DNA of 64,000 bases from Hymenolepis diminuta (lineage: Eukaryota; Platyhelminthes; Cestoda; Cyclophyllidea; Hymenolepididae), in assembly GCA_900708905.1 (NCBI GenBank), contig CAADRB010000006.1, positions 3,465,552-3,529,551 on the forward strand. The letters run 5' to 3'. Positions within the stretch are counted from its first letter, which is position 1; each line of letters begins with the position of its first letter. Shown here one piece after another: positions 37,601-49,208 of this stretch. A program made the translations under genes and the position numbers. The notes under the pieces are model-generated. The model was given only the letters and a program-made list of their open reading frames with translations, was not told the origin of the DNA and searched no databases.

Positions 37601-40600
37601 TTCTTTCTCACCGTACATCGAGGATAAACCGAGAGTAGGAATTTGAAGATTCCTTTGTAGGTTAATTAAAAGGTTCCTTATTATTGACCAAAAAATTTAT
37701 TTCCTAATCATTTACTATGTAGAAATGAAACATGAGAGGATATTTTACTTTAAATTCGATTTATCCTAATAAATTTCTCCGCCATTTTTCCAAAACAGTT
37801 CTTGCCGACCTTTCTATCGATATGAGATTGTATAGATTTAATAATCCACCACCATCTCTAAATTCAAATAAATGGTCCTGAAAGACCTGATATTAACTAC
37901 GTATGTTCTTGAATATTTAAATGCCTGTGAATGTTTAAATTGTTCTACTTTTCAGTTACTTGGGCTCGGATATATGGATTTTGATGGACGTCTTGTTAAT
38001 TGGTACTAACTAAATATGATCCGTAATTGTCAATTCAGGTACAGCCTGCAGTCCCATTTTCCAGTGAGTGGCTGCATCATCATTATAGGTCGTCAAAATA
38101 GCGATTATTCATAATTTGCTATTATTGGTTTTTAACCTTCATTAACAGTGGCTATCAAAGTATTTGCAATTTTGATCATAAAGAAACATCTAAACACAAT
38201 GACCACGTAGGGTAGTCAAAATAAAGGATTGAGTAAGGGAGATGGGGCAGAAGTATACCGTAAAAGGTCAGACTTCATTGAATGATTTTTGTGATAATGC
38301 GGTCTTGCACGACGGATCTCGCTAGTCTTGGCATCGATCCGAAATTATCTTTCACCATCTATGCACTGGGACAATTGGTTTACAAATGTCATAGTGTGCC
38401 GATAACTTAGCGTGTTCTAGAACATTTAAAGGCTTGGAGGCCCTGATAAATAGTATCTTTTGAGTACCCAATCCATTTTATTTATTCGTTCTTCAAATTT
38501 AAATTCTCCTTTTTTCACAATGTTGACAAAAATATCAGGCCCTTGTGCAGTGTTCTTTACCCCCCTAGGCGTGTGATATTTGTATTTTTATTATACCATT
38601 TATATATAGATAATGTGAATGACAATGTAAACGTTTTTGTATACATTTGATTTGGAATTACGTCTACTTGAAAAGGGACTATACTTTGATTTGCACTAAA
38701 AATATCCTAAATGGCTCAATTTCATTAACTAATCTAAAGTAGAATTTATGTAACGTCCCCAGCACAGAGCACATATGTTGAATAATATGATTATACTACG
38801 TTCTTTTGAATATTGTAAGATTTATTTTTATAAGAAATCTATTTCCGCTTGTTTCTTCTCCGACTTTACTCTTATGACATGGTCCACCACACATTTAATT
38901 GTATTTTGAATAAAGAAAGGAATAGAAGCCACTCCAGATCCCCTTTCCTTTGTTCAAAGTATGCATCAAAAACCGAAACTGTTGTTGATTAATGTTTTCT
39001 TCCTGTTTTGAAGGATGACTCTCATGCACTTTCCAAAATTGTTCTTTATTTGCATTCTATATGAAGATACTTCGATTTTTCCGTCTACGAAGTCGCAGTG
39101 ATGTCTTCACGTCCCTATAAGTCAAAACTCCTATCTGTCATTATCTAAACGCGTTTGTCGATTCCCCCTTTCTATAACCGTCCCGTTTCACTAAAAGTAC
39201 ACTTCCATTCGTGCTCTCACCCACATCCCTGCCCAAGTGACTCATATAAATTGTCCTTATATTTCCATCCATACCCCACATACTTGTCATTTGCCGACTC
39301 CTAAACTGCCTCTCATCTCCTTTTTTCTACATCTCACTTACTGCCTTGAATCCACATCGTGATTTGTTCAATACACTTTGGCCTAGTCAGGTCTTGGAGT
39401 TTGTTCTAAAACTGTTGTTGCTGTCGTTAGCTACTAGTTATAGTCTTTGCGTCTACAATCAAGATCTGAACCATTAGTAACTACAATTTACTACAGTCTT
39501 ATTGCATGAAATGTGCATGCAATCCATATACACCAAATCGAGTGACCCCTATTTCAAGTCAAAAGGTCACGAGCTCGATAGTCATTATCGCAAACCAATT
39601 GAACAGAATTCCCTATCAATAAATGAGCGGTGTAGTTACTGCGCGCTCTGACTCACAAGCCTGCTCAGTTTCTCTATGTATGACGCACCTACTGACACAT
39701 ATCTCTGACCAAATGGTCAGTTACACTTCAATAAACAAAGCATTCCCTATCGTCCCTCGTTTCGCTCGGTCCTCACAAACGCGGTTGTCCTCTCTCAGTG
39801 CAGGCGCTTTCCTTTTTTCTCCTAATTCCACTTCCTACTCCTTCCTCCTTTCCCTTCACATTCATTCTCAATTGCCTAATATACATGTGATCCTACATAA
39901 CTTCATTTCTCACTCGGAAAAAGGCTGTTATATCCTGCTAGCCTTAGGAAGATCATTAGTTCGATGAGAGGATATTTGGCTCATGTGGAAGTCCCATTGT
40001 CCGGACCAGTACTACTTTAGTGGCAGGATGCGAGTTAATCTGTCAAAAAACTCAGAAGTGTACAAACTTGACTAATAATAACGTTTTATTTCAAGATGCC
40101 TGGGAGCCACCATTGTTAATGTATGAAAAATGGAAGTTCATTTTATAAAGATAATCAAACAAGTTAAGACGTTCTCAATGAACACATTTTTTAGTTAAAT
40201 AAGTTCCCAGCTTCTTAGTTATTACAATAACTCAAGTAATTAGGTCATCATTTTGTAGTCCTTTTATCCTAACGTATTTTCAAACATTCATTACAGCTTT
40301 ATTTTCATTATCTGATACCTAAGGTTAATTAATGCCTAAGGTCAGTCACCTGCTTCAAAATAGTGCTAATAGCTGCCAAATTTTCTTTTTCCAGTGAATA
40401 TTATATAATTGAGCCAATCTATATTTTATTAAAATATTTCATCTTAAACAATATATTGAATCTCTTCTATAATAGATTTTTTTTTAATCGACACCACGAT
40501 AGCTAAATTGATTAGAAATTAGTTCCTGGTAACATATTCATTTAGGGAATTGTTCGCGGTTTCCCGTTGGCATTTCGCTTATTATTTTCGCCTCAGGCGG

Positions 40601-42700
40601 GAAAACTAAGTAAAAATTTATTGCATTTGTGAAAATATAGTAAGTTCTCTAATATTTTAAAAACCTAGCATATTCATTTATTTCAGTCGATCAAATGATA
40701 TATACGCTGTGGATGGATGCCTATTAATTTTACATATAATGAGAGCAAAGGAAAGTAAACTGGTACAAATAAACTTAGCTTAAATCAAATCAAATAGAGC
40801 TTCTGGCACTGAAGTATTTATTATAGCAATTTTCACTAGCCTTATTCGCTTTAAAGACATTTAATGTTGTGATGCTTTCGCAAAGAGTAGAGTTACGGAA
40901 TCATCACATGTAGAGCGCTTAAATAGTCAGAAACCAATAACTGATATACGACATACTATGGCATGTATTCAGCACAATCTAACATCAAGCAAGCAGACAT
41001 TCTTGGGTCAAAAGTTCAGAAAAGTTAGTGAGAGACAATCTCCTCCCCCGCTTCGGCAATATAGTCGACTTACATGCTAGTTCAAATTTAAATCAAACTT
41101 TGCATCAATAAGAAATGGCCGTGTAGAAGGAAACATCAAGGACACATCTAGAAAACAATTATGCTTACTTACCGCTTCTATATCAGGCGGAAGATGTAAA
41201 TTTATACTATTTTCAAGAAGGGGCAGAATTTATCGAGCTAATAATTTATTCATAAGTTCACTCAAACCTCCTTTAAAATGTTGTCTGTATTAGTATACAA
41301 AATCGATACAAACCAGAACTCACCTGCATTTAACAAAAACGTGCACCCAGAAAAGAAAATGAAAGTGGAAAACGGATGCAAAAATTGTTCTAACAATAAA
41401 TCATACATATAGAGACATAATAAGATATGGAAAATCGATTAAAAATTCCCATCACGACATCTTCTAAAACTGTTTGCATCAAGAAGTTTGCCTCAAACCT
41501 CCTTAAAAATGTACTGAAGACTAATTTGCAAAACATGTACAATCAAGTGTGATGCATAAAATGGGACATCGCCAGATCTTCATCGATTTTCTTAGACAAG
41601 CAGGACTTCCATATCTTCCAGCACTTAGAGTAACATAAAAATAACATAACGTAAAGAGCATGAGTGATATAATTAATTTGTGAGAGATATATTCTATAAA
41701 CAGTAAAAATTCAGTTAGAAATGCTTTCTGTCCATTTTGATCCAACAAATACTGTAATAACAGAACATTCGTGTTATTGAATTTCACTATATGTGAAAAT
41801 CTACCAATGTTCTTAGAATCGAGTTCATCAAACAAGGTTGATTGCCTGAATCGCCTTCTTTGTCTTGATCCATGACATGATAACGAAATTGTTCTTATCA
41901 TATTTAGGCTCACTTTCTTTACCAAACTACTATATTTTTGAATGAACTCTTGTGACTTATGCCGTTGAAAATATATTGGCTACTACTAAATAACTATTCT
42001 TGGTTATTAGAGGATACAAATATATACAGACAAATAAATGACCGCTGTATTAATTCAAACAGTCAATAAGCTCTGAGCATTGTGAACATGAACTCACTCA
42101 GAGACTTAGGTGCATTAGGACATGAACGCGGTGAAAGAAATCCATCAAGTAAAAAAATTACCCCTACTGAATCTAGAAATCAAAATAATTAGAAATCGCC
42201 TCAATTATCTGATCAGCTAGTCTACTTCTTCCTTCTTCACCCTTATAGTACTATTATCGCGCTTAGATGCTTTTACAAGATAAAGCCCAATTTTTGCTTT
42301 GGTCGGGGTAATAGTGATAATAATGAAGCTCTTTTAGTGTTTATGAGAATAGACAGTATTAAATAGATCGATAAGTATCTGTTCACGTAATTTGTTACTG
42401 AATTGTAACACACGATACGATAAGTACGCGATTGCCGCCCTAATTTCTCTACCATCATAAAATAACACTTAGTAAAATCCTTATTGCTATTTTAATTTTG
42501 TCAGAAGGCATCATGAAAGCACACGTGATGACATAGCAGTCTGATGAAAGCGGAAATAAACCTAAACTCAATTCAATATAATTGATTAAAATAAGAGCAG
42601 AATATATGATATAAAGTTCTACTTTTAATATCATAACGAAGACAGATTTGATAACAATAATCACAAGTAGAAGCGGTTTAAAGATCTACAAATGAATTAA
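31680..42700. other. Intergenic; no gene seen
   Basis: About 11 kb of AT-rich DNA. GC-richer blocks at 35500-35870 and 39100-39960 contain open frames of about 115 codons that resemble no protein. A 12-bp palindrome, TGTTCTAGAACA, at 38413-38424 matches a heat-shock-element dyad but has no gene beside it. Confidence 0.45.
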
Positions 42701-42732
42701 AAGACATGCACCTTAGATAAAAGGGCGTCACA

Positions 42733-44893
42733 TTAGAGCGTTAGATACTTGAACGCTCCATATCCTTCCCTCGTCTTCTCAGCCAAATCTAGATTCCAAT
42801 CCTTCGCGCACCACACGAAAATTTCCTCACTGTGTCTCTTATGCGAAAGAGCATGCGCGTGGAATATCTCCGAACACATGGAGTATTCTCTCTCCTTTAG
42901 CCATTTCAGCACCGATTCACCATACACCGGGTTCTGAGTTAGCTCAGAGAACATGGCTATGTACTGAGGCAGGGATTCACTGTTTGGATAATTTTCTTTG
43001 AGCCAACGAGTCGGATTTTCATAAAAGTAATCGGCTTCATCAACATTATCCTTTGAATTTGTGTTATGCCATGAAGAAAGGTCCGGATCACAAGCTAACA
43101 GACGAAGACTCGTGTTTATATGGAGGTTGCTAAAAAAAGTCAGCTTATAGTCTAATATGAGTAGAGAGGACTTCAACAGCTCAGCTTTCTACTAACCTTA
43201 AGAATGGTGTGCTATGACAAGGCATAAGAACCAAAATACCGGGTTTGTTGGACATCTCCTCCCACTTTGCAGACTGAGCTTGTCCAGCAAGCACAGACAT
43301 TAAGGCGTTTGGTCCTCTCTGATGAACTGTACATGTATAACCAGCTAAAACAATATTCACAGTAATGAGAAGGACAATCAACCATCGGAAAGGTGAACAA
43401 CGGGACCGATCGAAAGCTCCGTTTAGGTAGAACAAACCTCGACCTGCATAATACATAAAAAGCGGGAAGAGAGGAAATAGGAACCGAAACTCTTTGTGCG
43501 CCAGACAGCTAAAAAGAGGGAAAAATGACAATCGTAAATGACGAGCTGACAGGAGACAGGAAACTTTCAAGCTTCAATTAAATGCACACTTACTGCTGTC
43601 TATTTATTTACCTGTATGCAAAGACAGTCCACAAAATCCAGACACCAAAATACATTGCAATGGTTGATTCTTTGATATCTTGGAAACGTGGTCTGAATCC
43701 TTTTCTTTTCAGCAACGAGCAACCCCGAGAGAAATCAACACACCAACCAATCAAAACCAAGGGTAAGTGAAGTGCAAGAACAGATGGTAGCCCGATACTT
43801 AGATACCAATGCCAAGGTTGGACACCGTAGAAATCTGCCCCACTTGAAAAGAAGTTGAAACGAAGGAAATTGATCTGGTTCACTGTCCATCGACCGAAAA
43901 CCCATCGATCAACTCCAATAGAAACAGCCATACATGGTACCCCGATCAGCAACGCAAGACCAAGTGTTCGACGAAAGTCTCGAAAACTTGAAGTGAACCT
44001 AGAAGTCAAATTTTGAGTTTCTAGATGATTCCGTCTACTTACCAGACACGAAGAATATAGTGCAAACAGACTGGTGCCCATAGAACAGCAGCCGTCGGAC
44101 GAAAGATGACGCATATACAGACATGAAGCATAAAAAGGCCGGGAGAGGATCCAGAATTTAAACCGAGATTTGATGGCCATGGATAATATCGGAAGCAAAC
44201 AGCATGAAGTGCCCACTCAATACTGTTGCTTAGACTCCTTGGGCCACAATATGCTGTAAACCAGTTTGTAACTTCTGCCACTAGCACCCACTAAACGAAG
44301 AGAATCATTTCCAAATCTATAAAACAAACTTTGGCAGACGCCTTTCCACATAACTGTAGAGCCATTTTGTAGACAGTGAATTCCACAACTCCGGTTAAGA
44401 AACCGTGAAATAAACGAGGAGCTAGAATGATAAGAGTTCGAGAGTCAAAACCAAAATAAGCCATAGCCTTGTAAATTCCAGTAAACATTAGAGGATATAG
44501 CGGAGATCGGATAGCTACAGATGGTTCCCATTCCCATGTTAGAGCACCATATCTGGGAATAAAGTAAATACAATTTACTTATTTATTTATAAGTAGACAC
44601 GACATTTAAAAATAAGAAATTTACCCGTAAGCCCAACGATGAGCAACCTCAACAGACTGCCATATTTCATCTGGTACAAACGTAGTTTGTATCATTAGGG
44701 CATTTAACAAACGAAATATGATAAGGCCTGACAGTATGAACAAAGAAGTGTTAGATTCAGATTTGGCCCTTTTCTGAGGCTTCTGAGTTAAAGAATCTTT
44801 GGGTCTCGTAACTGCAGTTTCAGTTTTGCGCGAAGGAGTCTTTGCTTTCAATTTTTGTTTATCCTTTTTGGCCTTACGTTGGAAGGTTTCCAT
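42733..44893 (-). CDS. PIGB: GPI mannosyltransferase 3 (PIG-B, GT22 family)
   Basis: Adds the third mannose, from dolichol-phosphate-mannose, to the glycosylphosphatidylinositol precursor in the ER lumen. Exons on the minus strand are 44893-44625, 44552-44330, 44290-44043, 43998-43612, 43508-43197 and 43129-42733. The joined frame is 1836 nt, giving 611 residues against 554 in human. After a Lys-rich cytosolic N-terminus comes a first membrane segment (about 50-66). The luminal loop FVPDEIWQSVEVAH (72-85) carries the Asp75-Glu76 pair expected for catalysis in GT22 enzymes. Several hydrophobic segments follow. Family signatures are LTWEWEPS, RPTAAVLWAP, FYGVQPWHWY, LAHKEFRFLFP (378-388) and MPCHSTPF. 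The C-terminal DEADYFYENPTRWL matches the vertebrate protein. Introns are 72, 39, 44, 103 and 67 nt. The ATG directly follows TACTAG, a possible trans-splice acceptor. The identity is firm. Confidence 0.95.
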
Positions 44894-45541
44894 CTAGTAA
44901 AAGTATCATTGTTAATATATGCATTGATTCATTAGATTCAATACTTTAAAAACTTGTTAAACCATTTCCTATATATGGGAAGGATAAAGATGTTTCTTAT
45001 AACTTGCTGATCACCTCGAATCCTTGATCTTAATGTCAACAACAGGGCACAGCCAAAACATATTAGTGATTCTATTAATTATTAAGCCGCCAAAGGGTAA
45101 TCATCTGCGATATACGTTCTAATGTATTCATAGAATACATAATTCTATTTGACTGTCATTCTAAGAAGCATCATCAATCAGTGTAGTTGGTTACTGAACT
45201 CATCTACTCCGGTATAATAGATAAACTCACCAATGCAAAGTCAATCCCCACTTAAATATAAAAATTGATCACTTACATAGACTCGTACACCCGAAAAAGG
45301 GCGAGTATCAAATGAATTTCTCAATGAAAAATCTCAATATGCTTTCCTTCTATGAATGATAATCTTTTTGATGTAACAAAATCTTCATTAATAAAGCAAC
45401 ATGCCCAACACAAAGAGGTGAAATGCGGTACAGTTAGTGCATATAAAGCCAAGCAACCAAGTCAGAATGAAAATGATAATAGGATTAAGATATTACAAAA
45501 CCGCCTTTATTATACAAAAAAGGATATTTATTAAATCGTTT
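44894..45541. other. Spacer between PIGB start and QTRT1 3' end
   Basis: AT-rich, with no reading frame of interest. It holds the QTRT1 polyadenylation signals at its right edge and presumably the PIGB promoter next to 44893. Confidence 0.5.
45506..45532 (-). terminator. Two AATAAA polyadenylation signals close to the QTRT1 stop codon
   Basis: AATAAA occurs on the minus strand at 45532-45527 and 45511-45506, only 10 and 31 nt after the stop codon at 45542. This implies a very short 3' untranslated region. Confidence 0.5.
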
Positions 45542-47727
45542 CTACAGAGTCACATTGACTCTCTTGAGAGCCTCAACACACCATTCTGGTACCTGGTCGA
45601 ATTCATACTCTATGTCCGGATATGATTCCTGACTACCTTCTTGTGACCCTTTCGGCGGTCTGCAACGACGCTTGAAGAATTGCTTGAGGAACTGGGGGAA
45701 CTTGTCGGCTAGAATGGCCTCTCTAGCTCTACACATGAGATTGAGGAGATAAGTCAGATTGTGAATACTAACATAGGAGGCTGCAGTAGGTTGACGAGCT
45801 CCAAAAGCAATATGAAGCCAGGAGCGTGAAATTCCGTCGGAACAAGCTGGACACGAGCATCCTGGCTCGATTGGACGAAAATCATAGGTGTAATCAGTCA
45901 AGCGGAGATTCACCTAAATGGAAAAAATAAGCATATCTGAATGGATCTCAATTGCCACTAAAATACCTGGTCACTACTGTTTTAAAACGATGATAAAATG
46001 ACTGTTAAAAGCTTCCATAAGGCACACAACACTTTCATAGATCCACAGACTTATTTCAAAAAGCCCCTTTAGAAAATTTTGCAACCGAAACTTAACTAAG
46101 AAAACTAGACCCTATAAATGACAACAAGTAGAGCGGGTAAATTTTTTCCCGACAACCAGATATCAATAATGAAGTAGGTAGAACCTACGTAATTATGGTA
46201 AATAAATTAAAAAGAGTGCACAAAAGAAATGGAAACAGACTCCAATAAAGTTAGTACCCTGAAAAAGAAGCGTAAAATTCTATTAACAAAATGTGTCCCT
46301 CACACACTGTTGTCTTTTCGATTACAGAAGTAAAGCCTTTACAATGATAAATCATTAATAAAAAATGTCGCCTTCAAAGTTGAGCCAATTTAAAAATAAA
46401 AATATCACTGGCAATCCTTCCTTTCCGAACCACGCAAGCTATGTGCACTGGACCGAACAGCATACCCAAAGTGGACAAATGCTAGATGATCCAGCTTTGA
46501 GAGCAATAAAAAATCAAATCAAAATCCAATAGAACACTCAGTTTCATTTTTTTTATAAAAACTGAAATCAACTCTAATTCCAAAGAAGTTCAAAATAATC
46601 AAACTTTTTCTAGTCTGTCCTCCTCTCTAAAATCTATGCTTTTCGCTAAATTAATCGCATTAGAAACCGGGGTTGTTAATGACCTGCCAGATCGGATAAA
46701 TGGGCTGCATTCTTATAATAACCAAGTAATAACGACCATTTTACATTAAAATAAAATTAACCTTACTTACCAGACCCCAATCAACCAAAGCTTGTCCAAA
46801 GCGAGCAGTGCGAGTCGGATAAACGCAATCGAACATATCACAACCAAGAGCAACACAAATCATCAGGTCAATAGGAAATCCTACACCCATCAAGTAGCGA
46901 GGTCTATCCCTTGGTAATAGTCCAGTTGATTGAAAAACCGTTCTACAGAAATCGGATTTCTCTTCACCTCCACTCAAACCTCCAATTGCATATCCCTGAA
47001 CCTAGAAGAGAAATCTTTAGAATCGCATTACACTTGCTTTATCTTTTCTTTTCATCATTTCTCCAATACACTCTTCCCTCAAATCTTCATATAAAGCACC
47101 TTGAGTGATAGCAAAGAGATTCTGCTTTGACAATTGTGGTTTGTGGGCTTCAATACATCGGTCTAACCAGCGAACGGAACGTCTAGTTGCATCGTACACC
47201 TCCTGACCGATGGTTTTAACATGAAGAACATGATCCAGCTGCATTACAATATCCGATCCAATTGAGGCTTGAATACGGCCAACTGATTCCTCAGGAGTGA
47301 GAAGCATTTCAGAACCATCATGGGGAGAGCAGAAATGAGTTCCCATTTCATCAGTTGTAGAGAGTTTCGAAAGCGAAACCATCTGAAAGCCACCAGAATC
47401 AGTTAGGATGCCTCTAGGCCACGACATGAAGTTATGCAGACCCCCAGCTCGAGTCAGAGTGTCAGGACCAGGTCGATGACCAAGGTGATAAGCATTTCCA
47501 AGTAGAAGTCGACAATCCATGTTCTCTAACTGTCCCGCTGTGATCCCTTTAATAGTTCCCTGAGTTCCCACAGGCATATAAACGGGAGTCTGAACAGGAC
47601 CAGCTGGACAGTGGGTGGGAAAGAAGAGTTGACAAACTCGAGCCCGGGTTGTTGAACATTCAGCTATGAGGTCAAAACGAAGAGAAGGGCCAGTCCAAAC
47701 GGAAGAGAGAGGCTTTCTACAGGCCAT
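45542..47727 (-). CDS. QTRT1: Queuine tRNA-ribosyltransferase catalytic subunit 1 (tRNA-guanine transglycosylase)
   Basis: Exchanges guanine-34 for queuine in the anticodon of tRNA Asp, Asn, His and Tyr, normally paired with QTRT2. Exons on the minus strand are 47727-47038, 47001-46771 and 45913-45542, about 430 residues against 403 in human. The start is the first ATG of the open frame, giving MACRKPLSS, because the open stretch upstream begins with a TTG, not an ATG. Visible are [27 protein letters not shown] and LTDSGGFQM with the substrate-site Asp110. [10 protein letters not shown] is also present, then [16 protein letters not shown] with the nucleophile Asp288. The zinc site is Cys326, Cys328, Cys331 and His358 (CSCPAC...IHN). 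The first intron (36 nt) seems to use a GC donor (AAA|GCAAGT). A GT six bases further on, or a second acceptor at 46995, would change only one to three residues. An AG acceptor (TTTTCAG) lies about 57 nt before the ATG. Confidence 0.94.
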
Positions 47728-49208
47728 TTCTGAAGAATCCTCAGTGTGCTGCTGAGGAGGAGACGTAATTGTAATCGAAGTCTGAAAATGAGATGCCAAT
47801 TTGAAGGAAATCAATCAAGCAGAAGCCACGCAGAAGCCAGAAGAAGAAAGTGATAACACATAAATGTACTTAACTATGAAAATAAATGCAAATACAGATA
47901 CATTAATGAAAGATATTCGAGGCGCCCATTCTTATTTAGTTGAGTTATGAAGTTGGATTGATTGGATTTTTCCTCCAAGAAGTATCGAGAACCGGTAGGG
48001 TCTCTTGCAAAGAAATTTCGAGAATATCTAAATTCCTCCACCACGTTGACGGCAATCTGTCTGCTTGTTTCTACGAGAAAGGGAAAAGAAGATTTTGGAT
48101 AAGCGACATTAAGTATATTTGCAAATGCAAGGCATAGTATCGAGATGGGCCTTTGTTAATAAGCCGACCGTGAAGATTTAAATAAGAGATTAAAGTGAAA
48201 CCTAACTAATCAATCAAAAATATCTAGAAATAGACATTAGCATTCAATTATTTTTGCAAATAAGTAGACAAATCCCTGAATTAGAGGCTAAAATAATCAA
48301 ACCTGTGCAAAGCGAATTCTTTCAAGTCTAACAGCCTACTCTTAATATTCAGAGGCTTTTAAGTTATTCAACATTCGTCTGTATATAACGGAGATTTAAG
48401 TAATGAAACACTGACAAAGCCGCTGAGTTTATGCTTTGAGATGAGCAATTTCCGCAGGTGTCTAAGTTGCCACTTAGCGTTATCAATATGCAAGTGCACG
48501 CCTCTTTTGGGGCCTTAACGGTCGAGACAAAAACCACTTTCCGTCCGGCGGCGTTTTGACCATCAATATCAATAAAATGAAGACTTATACTCACAAGTCC
48601 CTGTTGAATTAGCGAGATTTCTTGTAGTAATTACGCTTGTGTCTTAACTTTCTCCTGGTCTGAGTCAACTGTAGTTGAGCGATATCTAAAGAGCAATTAG
48701 ATCATAACCGCAGAAACTAGATGTCCTGGCATTACAGCAGTCCAGGGTCTTACAGAAAAGCTCAGTGATGTAACAGTCTCGAATTAGGTAAATATTTAAG
48801 ACGATGTGGAAGCAATCCATTGGGTGGATCGGTTAACTATGATCAACGAAAACAACAAACGACAGTTTCTCGACTGAAAAAATTGCTAGGCTTATTCTTT
48901 CAAATAAAGACTCTTAAATAAATAATTCGGCGATGAGTTTAGATATCAAAGATAAATATCTAACGGGAAGATGGAATATGGAATATTATCGACGATTTAC
49001 TACCAAGCTAGATGTTAGAAAATCCTTAAACTGCTAAGAATCTAATACGAATTTACCTGTCGAAATTACAGTGTTCAAAGATTTTTTCTCGAGATCCCGA
49101 CTAACAGACAACTCACAAATATCCTCTTGTGCTCCAGCATTCATCAATGAGGTTTCTGCGTAGAAAGATTTGAAACAAATCCGGAGTTCATATTTCTTTT
49201 TGGTTCTA
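47728..49208. other. Spacer between QTRT1 start and the zinc-finger gene 3' end
   Basis: About 1.5 kb holding the 3' untranslated region of the zinc-finger gene and the QTRT1 promoter. Short open frames at 47940-48137 (plus) and 48364-48594 (minus) are not convincing. No other feature was recognised. Confidence 0.5.

Noticed and set aside
39623..39967. 114-codon plus-strand open frame
   Set aside because: Ser/Thr/Leu-rich translation of a CT-rich tract with no domain, and without splice or promoter context.
47728..47814. Extended QTRT1 N-terminus beginning upstream of 47727
   Set aside because: The codon at 47814 is TTG, not ATG, and a likely acceptor (TTTTCAG) interrupts the stretch. The first ATG at 47727 gives a family-like N-terminus.
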